Positions 8,477 to 17,013 are shown, numbered from the stretch's first letter. The stretch: 64,000 nt of DNA from Halobellus clavatus (GCF_900107195.1 NZ_FNPB01000006.1:1-64000); one strand, 5' to 3'. Notes: generated by a model from the sequence alone, not told the origin. Program-made: numbers and translations.

Positions 8477-9333
8477 TCCAGTCGTGCTCCGTCTGTTCGG
8501 GTCGTCGTTCGCCACGTCTGTCCCCCGCGCTCGTCCCAGCGCTCTTGGACCTGGTCGAGTCCGTCCTCATCGCCGACGGCGACGACGCTGGGGCCGGTCC
8601 CCGAGAGCGAGACGCCGGCGACGTGCGGCATCGCTTCGACGGCCGGATCGGCGGAGAAGCCGAGCGCCGCCGAGAATGCGAGTCCGTTGACCGTCATCGC
8701 CTCCGCGTACCGACCGTCGAGTGCGAGGTCTGCGACCAGTTCGGCCATCGGCGCGACGTTCGCACACCGCTCGACGTCGGCGTCAGCGGTGTAGGCGCGC
8801 TCTGGCGGCGTCCACACGAGGACGCTCCACTCGACCTCGTCGTGGGCGAGCAGGTCGTCGGCGTCGTTGTCGGTGACGGTGACACCACCGAGCATCGACG
8901 CTGAGGCGTCGTCGAAAGCACCGGTGACTGTCACACCGACGTCCCGAGCCGCCTCGACACCCAGCCGACAGGCGTCCAGGCGGTCGGGGTCCGCCCCCAG
9001 CGCATCAGCGGTCGCGAGTACGGTGGCGTTGGCGGCGGCGCTGGAACTCTTGAGACCGGCCGCCATCGGGACGTCGCTCTCAGTTCTGACCGTTCCACCC
9101 GAGACCGGTTCGTCGTCCGCTGTCGCGTAGGTTTCGATCGCGAGTTCGACGCAGCGTTCGATCAGCCGCGTGTCGGCGGTGTCGTCCTCGGCGACGGCTC
9201 CCTTGACCTGTCCGGAGTCGTCGAGTTCGACGGTCGCGGTCGTCTCGGCGTCGATCGCGAACGCCGATCCGACGCCCGTCGAGAGGGCGTTCAGCACCGT
9301 CCCCGCTCCGAGTGCGACTGCTCGGCCGTGCAT
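8473..9333 (-). CDS. aroK: Shikimate kinase, archaeal GHMP type
   Basis: A 286-residue kinase that phosphorylates shikimate to shikimate-3-phosphate. Archaea use a GHMP-superfamily enzyme unrelated to bacterial AroK, and this one shows its features: the ATP loop VPMAAGLKSSSAAANA (~90-105), an N-terminal GAGTVLNALSTGVGSAFAI, and a C-terminal SLSGTGPSVVAVG glycine motif. Length is normal. It is followed by chorismate mutase with a 4-base overlap. ATG start at 9331-9333. Confidence 0.93.
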   Translation of the reverse strand: MHGRAVALGAGTVLNALSTGVGSAFAIDAETTATVELDDSGQVKGAVAEDDTADTRLIERCVELAIETYATADDEPVSGGTVRTESDVPMAAGLKSSSAAANATVLATADALGADPDRLDACRLGVEAARDVGVTVTGAFDDASASMLGGVTVTDNDADDLLAHDEVEWSVLVWTPPERAYTADADVERCANVAPMAELVADLALDGRYAEAMTVNGLAFSAALGFSADPAVEAMPHVAGVSLSGTGPSVVAVGDEDGLDQVQERWDERGGQTWRTTTRTDGARLE

Positions 9334-9390
9334 ACAGGAGTGCTATCGACCGACGTGAAAGGTGTAGCGATCCGCCGTGACAGTTCCGCG

Positions 9391-9885
9391 TCAGGACCCG
9401 TCTTCGGGGTCGCGTCTGACCATTCCCAAAACGCGCCAGGTGACGACTGGTGCACCCTCGGGTCCACGACCGGTCACGTCGACATCGACGTGGCCACGCC
9501 TGTCGTCCGCCTCTGGGAGCCGTTTGTCGGCGACCTCGACGTCGACGGCGAGCGTGTCGCCGGGTGCGATCGGTCGGTGCCAGCGCAAGTCGTCGACGCC
9601 GCGGCCGCCGAGAAACGCGACCGTCCCGAAGAACGCCGCCGTCGCCAGGCGGTTGCACTCACAGAAACTGTGGAGTCCGCTCGCGACGAGGCCATCGAAC
9701 GGCGCGGCATCGTCCACCGCCTCGCCGAGGTGGAACGGCTGGGGGTCGTACGCCGACGCGAAGTCGATGATCGACTCTCGGGTGAACGTGACCGTCTCGT
9801 CGGCCTCGAATCGCTCCCCGACAGCGAGGTCTGCGTACGTCAGTCGATCATCGCCGTCTCGGTCGGCGACTGCGTCGTCGGTCAT
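9391..9885 (-). CDS. MaoC-like hot-dog fold dehydratase
   Basis: A 164-residue MaoC-family protein. The hot-dog hydratase signature is seen as FASAYDPQPFHLGEA (~40-55) with the Asp and His expected of R-specific enoyl-CoA hydratases, followed by GLVASGLHSF and DLRWHRPIAPGDTL. Such enzymes hydrate trans-2-enoyl-CoA in fatty-acid or polyester metabolism. The substrate here cannot be told. I chose the ATG at 9883-9885 because the family N-terminus (RLTYADLAVGERF) begins soon after; the open frame runs upstream only as non-conserved sequence. It stands alone, divergent from the PQQ-repeat protein gene. Confidence 0.87.
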   Translation of the reverse strand: MTDDAVADRDGDDRLTYADLAVGERFEADETVTFTRESIIDFASAYDPQPFHLGEAVDDAAPFDGLVASGLHSFCECNRLATAAFFGTVAFLGGRGVDDLRWHRPIAPGDTLAVDVEVADKRLPEADDRRGHVDVDVTGRGPEGAPVVTWRVLGMVRRDPEDGS

Positions 9886-9992
9886 AGGACGGCACTCGGT
9901 GCCACGGGTGATAACCGCTGGGTTCCCGCGGTCGTGCTCAGGCCATTCAGGAGAGCCGAAGACACTTATTGTGGGCTCTCCGGGCGTCGTGT

Positions 9993-11408
9993 ATGGTCTC
10001 CGCGGACGACGGATCTGCAGCCGACGCCTCCAGTGACGACTCACTCCGCAGTGGGGTCGGCCGACGGCTCACTCGGCGGCGACTCCTCCTCGCCGGCGGC
10101 GTGGCCCTCGGCGCGTGGGGAGTGGGTCGAATGCGGACGGCGGCGCCAACGGCGACGGCCACACCGGACGGAACCTGGCCCGTCGCCGACCGTGACGCCA
10201 CGCGAACGAGTGCCGCCCGAGGCGCGACGCCGCCGAGCGCGCCATCCGTGGCGTGGCGACAGCGCCCGGTCCCCGCGGTCGACTCGCTCGTCGTCGGCCC
10301 CGAGCAGGTCTACGTCGGGAGCCAACGGCGCGACAATCGGGCGCCGCAGGTCGCCGCCCTCGCCAGAGACGACGGGACAGTCCAGTGGACCGAGCAGGCT
10401 CCGGGGACGCGTCTCGCGTACGCCGACGGCGCTGTGTACGCCACTGGAACCGCCGCAGACGAGCGCGACACCGACGACCGGGAACCGCCGTACGGGTCCG
10501 TGGCTCGACTCGACGCCACGACGGGTGAGACACGCTGGCGACGGCCGGTCCGGGACCGTGGCGAACGACTCCTCCTCTCTCGGCGGACGGTCTACGTGGG
10601 CAGTCACTCCGGTCTCGAGGCCGTGAGCCGCGACAGCGGCCGTCGGGTGTTCCGCGGGCAGACGTGGGGCGCGCCGACCACGCCGCTCCTCGTCGACGGG
10701 TCGCTCGTCCTTACTGGCGGCCGGGTCGGCAAATACGGCGCACGCCGGTGGAGCGAAGTCGTCCGCAAGCAGGTACCGACTCCAGTCTGGACGCGGAATC
10801 CGGTGGGCTACACGCTCGATCCGGCTGTCGTCACAGACGCGACTTCGGGATCGGAGCTGATCGCGACCGGCACACTGGGGATGTACAACGACGACGTACA
10901 GACAGTGCGTGCGCACGCGCTCTCGGACGGAACACGGCGATGGACCGCGGTGGATGCGGCGTCACGTGCTGATCCCACGGTTGTCAAGGAACTCTGTGCG
11001 GCTGAACACCGCCTGTTCCACGCCCTCCGAACCGGGACCGACGCACAGCGGCGGCGTGCGCTCGTCTGTCGGGAGGCGACGACCGGCACTCTGCAGTGGC
11101 GCGCGTCGTTCTCGAACTGGCTCCGGGCCGTCGTGGTCGCCGGTGATCTGGTGCTGGCGGGGACCCGGTGGGACGGTGTCAGCCCAGCGGGACCCGGTGA
11201 GGTCGAAGCGGGTGCGAGCACCGACGACACGCCGCCACCGGGGCGCGTCACGGCCTTCACGCTCGACGGCGATGTCCGCTGGCGGGTGCCGATCTCGGGG
11301 TCCGTCGCGCACGTCGTGCCAGTCGCCAACCGGGTGTTCGTCGGAACCGACGATGCGAGTTACGGCGGCCGGACGGCGCGTCCCGGTCAGGTGATCGCGC
11401 TGGAGTGA
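9993..11408 (+). CDS. PQQ-repeat beta-propeller protein, Tat-exported
   Basis: A 471-residue secreted protein. The N-terminus carries a twin-arginine signal (RRLTRRRLLLAGG followed by a hydrophobic segment, ~25-48). The rest is built of PQQ/BamB-like blades with repeated G-x-VYVGS, VAALARDDGTVQW and VARLDATTGETRW motifs, which form an eight-bladed or similar propeller. No enzymatic residues are evident, so a scaffold or binding role outside the membrane is likely. The ATG at 9993 fits the signal peptide; a TATA-like TTATT lies at 9966-9970, 23-27 bases upstream. Confidence 0.8.
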   Translation: MVSADDGSAADASSDDSLRSGVGRRLTRRRLLLAGGVALGAWGVGRMRTAAPTATATPDGTWPVADRDATRTSAARGATPPSAPSVAWRQRPVPAVDSLVVGPEQVYVGSQRRDNRAPQVAALARDDGTVQWTEQAPGTRLAYADGAVYATGTAADERDTDDREPPYGSVARLDATTGETRWRRPVRDRGERLLLSRRTVYVGSHSGLEAVSRDSGRRVFRGQTWGAPTTPLLVDGSLVLTGGRVGKYGARRWSEVVRKQVPTPVWTRNPVGYTLDPAVVTDATSGSELIATGTLGMYNDDVQTVRAHALSDGTRRWTAVDAASRADPTVVKELCAAEHRLFHALRTGTDAQRRRALVCREATTGTLQWRASFSNWLRAVVVAGDLVLAGTRWDGVSPAGPGEVEAGASTDDTPPPGRVTAFTLDGDVRWRVPISGSVAHVVPVANRVFVGTDDASYGGRTARPGQVIALE

Positions 11409-11477
11409 GTACACTCGCCCGCCGAGACACAGGGCCTCATCGCGGTGCTTTTGGGTGGCCCGGGCGAACGTGGCGGT

Positions 11478-11951
11478 ATGAGCGCCCGCAACGACATCCC
11501 GCCGGACACTGTCGGGGTCGAACTCCTCGATCACGGCGTGGAAGTCGAATACATCGACGGCCGGACGACGCTGTACCGAGGAGTGCCCGAACCCGTCACC
11601 GACACGCTCACCACCCCACCAAAGAAGGAGACTCACGTCCTCGTGACTGACCCGACAGAGACCGAGGGCGTGATGCTCTACGTGAACGATCTGAAGACCC
11701 ACGACGACGTCCTCGAATCGACGGGCGTCGGCCGGGTCATCCTCGACGAAGGCGAGGAGGAGGAACTCTTCCCGGGCGTCGCCGTCCGACGCCTCGGCGG
11801 GATGCGGACCGAGATCGAGGCCGACCCCGAGACCGCTCGCGGCCGCGTGTTCGTCTTCGTCGAGGACGACTGGAGCGAGTCGTCCTACGAATTTGTGACC
11901 GAGAGCGAGGCCGCCGATCGCGACGACGCTGCGGCCGCTGGCGAGGACTGA
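11478..11951 (+). CDS. DUF5796 family protein
   Basis: A 157-residue cytoplasmic protein matching a family I know only from haloarchaea (DUF5796), with VELLDHGVEVEYIDGRTTLY near the start and VNDLKTHDDVLESTGVGRVI in the middle. It is acidic, mostly beta by appearance, and its function is unknown. ATG at 11478 chosen over an upstream in-frame codon because conservation begins at SARND. The stop shares a base with the start of the next gene (TGATG), indicating an operon. Confidence 0.82.
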   Translation: MSARNDIPPDTVGVELLDHGVEVEYIDGRTTLYRGVPEPVTDTLTTPPKKETHVLVTDPTETEGVMLYVNDLKTHDDVLESTGVGRVILDEGEEEELFPGVAVRRLGGMRTEIEADPETARGRVFVFVEDDWSESSYEFVTESEAADRDDAAAAGED

Positions 11952-12181
11952 TGGCGCTCAGGAAGGCGTGGCGCTCGCTCGATCGGGGGACCGTCGGTCG
12001 CGCACCGGACGCCTACGGACTCGTCGAGTTCGGTGACGGGGAAGGCACCGTCATCGAGGCGAAAGCGGGCCTCCTGCCCGATCTGCTCCGCGAGGAACTG
12101 GCTTACGGCGATGCCGAACAGGTCCGCTGGAAGCGGGCGCAGTCGGACGCGCATGCGCACCAGTTGCTCGAAGAGCGCTGA
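11951..12181 (+). CDS. Small conserved haloarchaeal protein
   Basis: A 76-residue protein (ALRKAWRSLDRGTVGRAPDAY...) with one base of overlap with the DUF5796 gene, so co-translated with it. The middle (AYGLVEFGDGEGTVIEAKAG) resembles a short beta-hairpin domain and the end is a charged helix. I recognise it as a recurrent small haloarchaeal protein found beside DUF5796 but know no function. Confidence 0.75.
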   Translation: MALRKAWRSLDRGTVGRAPDAYGLVEFGDGEGTVIEAKAGLLPDLLREELAYGDAEQVRWKRAQSDAHAHQLLEER

Positions 12182-12200
12182 GCGGCGACGTCGCCCGGTT

Positions 12201-12250
12201 CGTCAGCGAACGTCAGTGAACGTCAGCGAACGTCGGCGAACGTCAGCGAA
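12201..12250. repeat. Five tandem copies of a 10-bp unit
   Basis: CGTCAGCGAA is repeated five times head to tail with single-base changes in copies 2 (CGTCAGTGAA) and 4 (CGTCGGCGAA). It lies in the 93-base gap between the convergent small-protein and DR2241 genes, so it is not coding. Confidence 0.9.
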
Positions 12251-12274
12251 CCGATCGGGACGGAGGCCGGCCAC

Positions 12275-13411
12275 TCAGTGGTCGTCGTGCTCGGCCGCGT
12301 TGGCTTCCTCGTGGTCGTCGGGGTGCGTCGGCGTCCCCGAGAGGTTCCCCTCGTCGTCGAACCGCTTCGACCGGAGGAAGCGCGCCCGGTATCGGTTCGC
12401 TCCCTCGTACACGTCGGCCTCGCGGATCTCTTCGACCCGGCCGTCGGCGACGGAGTCGACGATCTCCTCGAGTTGTTCCTTTTCGGAGGGCGTGAGTTCG
12501 AACTCGTACGTGTGGGTCTCTTCTTCTTCGAGCTTAGTCCACTTCCGCGCGGCGGCGACCACGAGCGAACACGGTTCCCGACACGGGAACGTCCCGGTTC
12601 CCCCGTCGGCTTCGAGTTCGTCGCCCTCGTCGTACTGCCACTCGCGGCGCTTGAGGCACTGTGAGTCCACGCAGCACGCCGACGCGACCCACTCGACCCC
12701 CTCACGGGGCAGTTCCTCGATGACGTCGTAGATGCCGGTCTGCCGTTCGGCGGTCTCCCGCCAGTGGGTCACGTCCAGTTCGCCTTCGCGCTCGCGGTTC
12801 CAGTTGGCGATCGAGGCGGGGTAGAGCACGTCGAGCGTCTCGACGGCGTCGCGCCCGTCGAGATCCGGGAAGACCCAGCCCGACACGAGCGACGGGGCGG
12901 TCTTCAGTGGGCGGTAGCGACCGCGGTCGTCGTAGGTCGCGAGCTCCCGGGCGTCGAGCGGGTCGTCGTAGGCGTCGAGGTGCTCGGCGTCGGTGCCGGC
13001 GTCGTCCTCGTGCCGCACGTGGTACCGCCGTTCGCCGTCCTCGCCCAGCGTCGCGGTGATCAGCACCTCGCCCCACGCAGTTTCCATTCCGTCTCGAAGC
13101 GCGTCGTAGCGTTCGGGGACGGGGTGCTTCTCGGCCGCCTCCGCGTGCCGGAGGAACGCTCGACGGTGCCGTCCGCTGTCGCCGACGGTGACCTGCCAGT
13201 AGTACCAGTTCGTCACGTACGGAGCGAGGTCTTCGGTGAGCGCCTCCCGGAACTCGGATTCGGTGAGTCCCTCGTGGTCGACTTCCGTACCGTCGATCGC
13301 GAGCGCGTATCCGTCTTCGGTCGCATCCGCGTGGAGACCGTCGAAAGCGACCGGGTCGTCGGTCACTCGCTCGACGAGGGCGTCCAGTTGGTCGTCCCGC
13401 ACGTCAGTCAC
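12275..13411 (-). CDS. DR2241-family protein, partner of CbiX
   Basis: A 378-residue protein of the DR2241 family, often found next to or fused with CbiX chelatases in cobalamin loci. Four cysteines near residue 243-283 (ASACCVDSQCLKR and FPCREPCS) form a probable 4Fe-4S ligand set, matching the ferredoxin-like region known in this family. The tail is histidine- and acid-rich (HPDDHEEANAAEHDDH), suggestive of metal handling. The start is a GTG at 13409-13411, inside the end of the cbiX gene (8-base overlap), so the two are translated together. The exact biochemical role is not established. Confidence 0.85.
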   Translation of the reverse strand: MTDVRDDQLDALVERVTDDPVAFDGLHADATEDGYALAIDGTEVDHEGLTESEFREALTEDLAPYVTNWYYWQVTVGDSGRHRRAFLRHAEAAEKHPVPERYDALRDGMETAWGEVLITATLGEDGERRYHVRHEDDAGTDAEHLDAYDDPLDARELATYDDRGRYRPLKTAPSLVSGWVFPDLDGRDAVETLDVLYPASIANWNREREGELDVTHWRETAERQTGIYDVIEELPREGVEWVASACCVDSQCLKRREWQYDEGDELEADGGTGTFPCREPCSLVVAAARKWTKLEEEETHTYEFELTPSEKEQLEEIVDSVADGRVEEIREADVYEGANRYRARFLRSKRFDDEGNLSGTPTHPDDHEEANAAEHDDH

Positions 13412-14309
13412 CTGCCGCCTCGGTTCCGGATTCGGACGCCGAATCCGTCTCTGCCTCGCGCGTGGCCTCGCGGACCGTGTCGATGGCCTCCTCGATATCG
13501 GCCCCGGCGTCCGCGGCGCGTTCGAGGATCACGTCGGCCATCAGCCCCTCGGTCCCGACCGCACCGGCGTACCAGATTCGGTGGCCGTCGACCGCGGCGG
13601 GGACGTCGTAGCCCGTCCGGTAGTCGTCGGTCAGCCCCATATCCTCCGGGATGTCTTCCTGCGTGTGGAAGCCGTCGGCGATGAAGAGCGGAACGACGAC
13701 GACGTCTTCGGCCTCGAAGTAGTCGGTCACGTCGTCCACTTCCGGCTCTTCGTCCATGTAGAGCGCCTGGACCTCGTCGAAGCGGTCCATCTCGCGGACG
13801 CGCTGGGCGTGATACTCGATCGCCTTCGCGGAGTTCTCGTTGCGTTCGGTGCCGTGTCCGACGACGGCGAGGCCGAAGCCCTCGCCCACGTCGGGGTCTC
13901 CAGTCACGGTCTCCGCGCGGCGGACCAGTACGTCCGTCATCGCCTCGTGGGTCCCCACGGGACCGCAGTAGTGGACTGTCTGTCCGGTGTCTTCGGCGGT
14001 CAGCGTCGCCGTGTCGGCGCTGAGACCGTCGGAGTCCCACTCGGAGACGTCCCAGTCCGAAAGCCGGAGTTCGCGCGGGATCACCTGCTCGGTGAAGTAC
14101 CCCTCGCTGATGAACAGCGGAACGACGTAGACCTCGTCGGATTCGACGGTCCGCAGGACCTCTCTGAGTGAGGGCTCTTCCTTCCAGAATCCGGTTTTCA
14201 CTTCGTCGAACGCGCCCGTTTCGCGGATCGTGTCCGCGTGACGGTGCGTCGGCGTCGAGGAGTCGGGATTGAGATGCGACCCGTGCGCCACGATAACCAG
14301 CGCTTGCAT
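13404..14309 (-). CDS. cbiX: Sirohydrochlorin cobaltochelatase, CbiX
   Basis: A 301-residue two-domain chelatase that inserts cobalt (or iron/nickel in some relatives) into sirohydrochlorin during B12 or related tetrapyrrole synthesis. Each half carries the chelatase pattern: LVIVAHGSHLNPDSS with the metal-binding His at the start, and VVGHGTERNENS near residue 157. VVPLFISEGYFT and VVPLFIADGFHT repeat likewise. The C-terminal tail is acidic. ATG at 14307-14309 chosen because QALVIVAHGSH is the family start. Followed by the DR2241 partner with overlap. Confidence 0.9.
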   Translation of the reverse strand: MQALVIVAHGSHLNPDSSTPTHRHADTIRETGAFDEVKTGFWKEEPSLREVLRTVESDEVYVVPLFISEGYFTEQVIPRELRLSDWDVSEWDSDGLSADTATLTAEDTGQTVHYCGPVGTHEAMTDVLVRRAETVTGDPDVGEGFGLAVVGHGTERNENSAKAIEYHAQRVREMDRFDEVQALYMDEEPEVDDVTDYFEAEDVVVVPLFIADGFHTQEDIPEDMGLTDDYRTGYDVPAAVDGHRIWYAGAVGTEGLMADVILERAADAGADIEEAIDTVREATREAETDSASESGTEAAGD

Positions 14310-14438
14310 ATAGGAACCAGAGGACGGAGCGCCCTTAGGGACTTCGGGTTCAGCCAACGATTCTTCGCCTTTCGGAAGCGCCGGTTCGGTGTGCGAAAAC
14401 CATCGGGACTTTTCCGGTCGTCGACCGAGGGCAGTGAT

Positions 14439-14957
14439 ATGTCACTGGCCGCAGAGACGCGGGCCGCCGTTCGAGACCGGCCGTGGTTGCTCCGGGCGCT
14501 CAGAGCAGGGGTGATCAACTACACGGCCGCCGCGGAGTCGCTGGCGGTCGACGGCGACACCGACTCGATCGCGACGGCGCTCCGACGGTTCGAGGACGAC
14601 ATCGATCCGGCGGCGGCCGCCTCCCGCGACGTCACCGTCCGGATGCGCAGCGGTGTCGGCCTCGCCGGCGTCGACGTGGCCGACGCGGAATCGACGCCGG
14701 AGTCGGCGGCGGACGTCCTTCTCAGCGTCGGGGACTCGGCGATTGTCACGACCGATGGCAGTCTGACGGCCATCGTCGTCGAGGGCGCGGTGGATGCAGC
14801 TGCACTCTCCGCGGTCGTCGGCCGACTCCGCGCGGAGAACGTCCTCGTCGATGCCGCGGGCGTCAGCGGCGATACCCTGGTCGTCGTCGTCCCCCGAAGC
14901 GACGGGGCGAACGCGCTCAGACTCGTCGAATCGGCGCTGGAGATGGTCCCGGAGTGA
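14439..14957 (+). CDS. Conserved haloarchaeal protein, possible ligand-binding domain
   Basis: A 172-residue protein. The N-terminal half (TRAAVRDRPWLLRALRAGVI, then AESLAVDGDTDSIATAL) is helical and HTH-like. The C-terminal half alternates strands and helices (SAIVTTDGSLTAIVVEG, then ALSAVVGRLRAENVLVDA), which looks like an ACT-type regulatory fold. I recognise it as recurrent in haloarchaea but know no function. ATG at 14439 chosen; the frame is open upstream but overlaps the divergent cbiX promoter. Confidence 0.72.
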   Translation: MSLAAETRAAVRDRPWLLRALRAGVINYTAAAESLAVDGDTDSIATALRRFEDDIDPAAAASRDVTVRMRSGVGLAGVDVADAESTPESAADVLLSVGDSAIVTTDGSLTAIVVEGAVDAAALSAVVGRLRAENVLVDAAGVSGDTLVVVVPRSDGANALRLVESALEMVPE

Positions 14958-15229
14958 CGGTCGATCCGCTCTCCTCGTAACTCGACTCGTCTCGGTAGTC
15001 CCTGTCTTACTAACTCGGGTCGGTCCTCTCAGTACCGCCCGCAGTTTCCGTATTCCTGTCGGTAGTGCTGCGATTGTTGCGATTGCACCGTGGGTATTCG
15101 GCGATTGGGAGATGGCTTACTTCGGGCCAACAACCGGCGTGCTTTCGACTCCGATTCACTCGGTTGATCGAAACACAAGATGTCTGTGAAAAACGAGCCA
15201 GAGAAAAACGTGGCCTGTTAACTACTGTT
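14958..15229. other. Non-coding or remnant stretch, AT-richer than flanks
   Basis: No recognisable gene. Codon use in the open frames is poor. It contains a direct repeat, TGCGATTG at about 15069 and 15078. A 13-codon mini-frame (15180-15221, ending in TAA) stands 8 bases before the small open frame that follows. Confidence 0.4.
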
Positions 15230-15367
15230 ATGGACAACTTACCAGCCCGGAAGGGACGAACGCCCCCGTGTGATTTAGACGATGAGGACAGCAAGGGTCA
15301 CGCGGGGACGGACCCACCACAGCTTACGAACCCGGGACCAGTCCGGATCGAAGCCACCGTGATCTAG
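15230..15367 (+). CDS. Small hypothetical protein, 45 aa
   Basis: A short open frame (DNLPARKGRTPPCDLDDEDS...) starting at ATG 15230. It is acidic in the middle and shows haloarchaeal-looking residue use (DLDDEDS), and a second small frame follows 21 bases later. I do not recognise it. It lies in an AT-richer patch that could be a mobile-element scar. Confidence 0.35.
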   Translation: MDNLPARKGRTPPCDLDDEDSKGHAGTDPPQLTNPGPVRIEATVI

Positions 15368-15388
15368 GGGCAGAACCGACACGGGGCG

Positions 15389-15586
15389 ATGACCGTAAGA
15401 GATGATGACACAGCCGCCACGTATCACATCGTCCGATACCCAGATCCGAGCGTAGCCAAAAAAGCGATTAATCTCACCCGAAACGCCAGCGTGGCACTCT
15501 CGCTATCGTCAGTGGGGTACCGAGCCAACGCCTGGCAGGTAGATCGGTTGAGAGAAATCCACAGGGCGGGGGAGGATTTCATCTGA
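15389..15586 (+). CDS. Small hypothetical protein, 65 aa
   Basis: ATG at 15389 opens 65 codons (TVRDDDTAATYHIVRYPDPS... ending REIHRAGEDFI). The composition is protein-like, with a predicted strand then two helices, but I know no family. It follows the 45-residue frame on the same strand. These may be an accessory pair of plasmid or viral origin, or chance. Confidence 0.4.
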   Translation: MTVRDDDTAATYHIVRYPDPSVAKKAINLTRNASVALSLSSVGYRANAWQVDRLREIHRAGEDFI

Positions 15587-15893
15587 TAGCCCCTTCCCAG
15601 TGAACACAACATTTCCGGACAGTTTCTCGTTCGTAGGTGGTAATTTCGACGCGTATCCTCTTTTTGCGTCTCTGCGTGCCGGTAGAGATGACTCTCCGTG
15701 AGTATCAAATTACAGGCTATCCGCAACAGGAGCCAGTGGAGTGGCCGATACCGACTATCAAACCCTCATTCTCCCGCCTACCGTTGCCCCGTATCGCTCA
15801 ATAGGCACGCGGTCGCTGACGGCTGGATCACAGTCAGTTTTTTGCTCGAACGGACCATCGCGACGAGAGGGGTAATAGCGTCCTCGGAGACGG
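15587..15893. other. Gene-free stretch before the lactate dehydrogenase gene
   Basis: About 307 bases with no supported gene. The only item of note is the possible plus-strand hairpin and T-run near 15816-15843, listed separately. Confidence 0.4.
15816..15843 (+). terminator. Possible hairpin plus T-run terminator
   Basis: CTGAC (15816-15820) can pair with GTCAG (15833-15837) across a 12-base loop, followed directly by TTTTTT (15838-15843). Archaeal termination depends mainly on the T-run. It would serve the small plus-strand frames if they are transcribed. Confidence 0.3.
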
Positions 15894-16862
15894 TCACTCG
15901 TCGTCCAGGTCCAGCTGCTCGATGGATTCTCGGATGACGTCGGCCGAGTCACGGAGGGCCGACCGCTCCGTGGCCGCGAGGTCGAAACCCAGCACTTCAC
16001 GGACACCGCCGCGGTTCACGACACAGGGGAGACTCAAGTAGACCCCGTCGATGCCGTGGCGACCGGTGACGAGCGTCGAGACGGTGAGGATCGCGTCGTC
16101 GTCGCCGAGGATCCGCTCGACGATTGCGGAGACGGAACGGGCGACGCCGTAGTTCGTCCGATCCTTCCGTTCGATGATCTCGTAGGCCGCCTCACGGACT
16201 GCAGTCTCGATCCGAGATTCGAGTGCCTCGACGTCGTCGACGCCACGCTGGTCGCAGTAGGTGTCGATCGGAACGCCGCCGAGGTTTGCCGAACTCCAGA
16301 CGAGCACCTCGCTGTCGCCGTGCTCCCCGATCACGTAGGCGTGGACGTTGGCCGAGTCGATCTCGAACTCGCGGCTGAGCGCGTGTCGAAACCGCGACGT
16401 ATCGAGCACCGTCCCCGACCCGATCACGCGCTCGGCCGGGAGGTCCGAGACCTGCCAGGCGACGTGCGAGAGGACGTCGACGGGATTCGTGACCACCAGA
16501 AGCACCGCGTCGTCGTTGAGACCCGCCGTCACCTCCGGAATCATTTCGGCGAAGATGTCGGCGTTGCGCTCGAGCAGATCGAGGCGCGTCTCCTCTGGGC
16601 GCTGACTGGCGCCCGCGGTGACGATGACCACGTCGGCGTCCCAGCAGTCCTCGTACCCACCCGAGCGGACGGTGACCGAGGAGGTGAAGTACGCGCCGTG
16701 GTTGAGGTCAATCGCCTCGCCGGCGGCCCGTTCGTCGTCGATGTCTACGAGAACGATCTCGCCGACGAGGCTGCTGTCCATCAACGCGAAGGCCGTGCTC
16801 GACCCCACTGCGCCCGCGCCGCCGACGATTGCGACCGTTCCGGTCCCACCGGGTTCACTCAT
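15894..16862 (-). CDS. ldh: L-lactate dehydrogenase (LDH/MDH family)
   Basis: A 322-residue NAD-dependent 2-hydroxyacid dehydrogenase. The Rossmann glycine motif is GGAGAVGSS (~14-22), with D40 as the NAD-selecting acid, and the catalytic pair sits in VIGEHGDSEV. In this family the loop residue equivalent to dogfish position 102 decides the substrate: Gln for lactate/pyruvate, Arg for malate/oxaloacetate. Here the loop reads TAGASQRPEETRLDLL, aligning with the TAGANQKPGETR of bacterial LDH and giving Gln at residue 87 with the substrate-closing Arg at 93. Automated annotation might call it malate dehydrogenase; the loop argues for L-lactate. ATG at 16860-16862, divergent from cysS. Confidence 0.85.
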   Translation of the reverse strand: MSEPGGTGTVAIVGGAGAVGSSTAFALMDSSLVGEIVLVDIDDERAAGEAIDLNHGAYFTSSVTVRSGGYEDCWDADVVIVTAGASQRPEETRLDLLERNADIFAEMIPEVTAGLNDDAVLLVVTNPVDVLSHVAWQVSDLPAERVIGSGTVLDTSRFRHALSREFEIDSANVHAYVIGEHGDSEVLVWSSANLGGVPIDTYCDQRGVDDVEALESRIETAVREAAYEIIERKDRTNYGVARSVSAIVERILGDDDAILTVSTLVTGRHGIDGVYLSLPCVVNRGGVREVLGFDLAATERSALRDSADVIRESIEQLDLDDE

Positions 16863-16876
16863 GTCTCAGTGTTATT

Positions 16877-16893
16877 TGAGTAATGAGTAAATA
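16877..16893 (-). promoter_or_regulatory. ldh promoter with tandem TGAGTAA repeat
   Basis: On the minus strand TATTTA (complement of 16888-16893) is 26-31 bases before the ldh start codon, the spacing of a leaderless archaeal promoter. Two perfect head-to-tail copies of TGAGTAA (plus strand, 16877-16883 and 16884-16890) overlap it, a possible regulator site. Confidence 0.5.
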
Positions 16894-17013
16894 CTTGTGC
16901 CGTATCCGTCGCGGGGTGAGACCGTCCACCGGCGTCCCGCGAGCCGACAGGGGACACTGACAGCACCAGCCGTTCCGACGACTTGAAAAACGCGTCCGGA
17001 GTATGAGGAGGCG

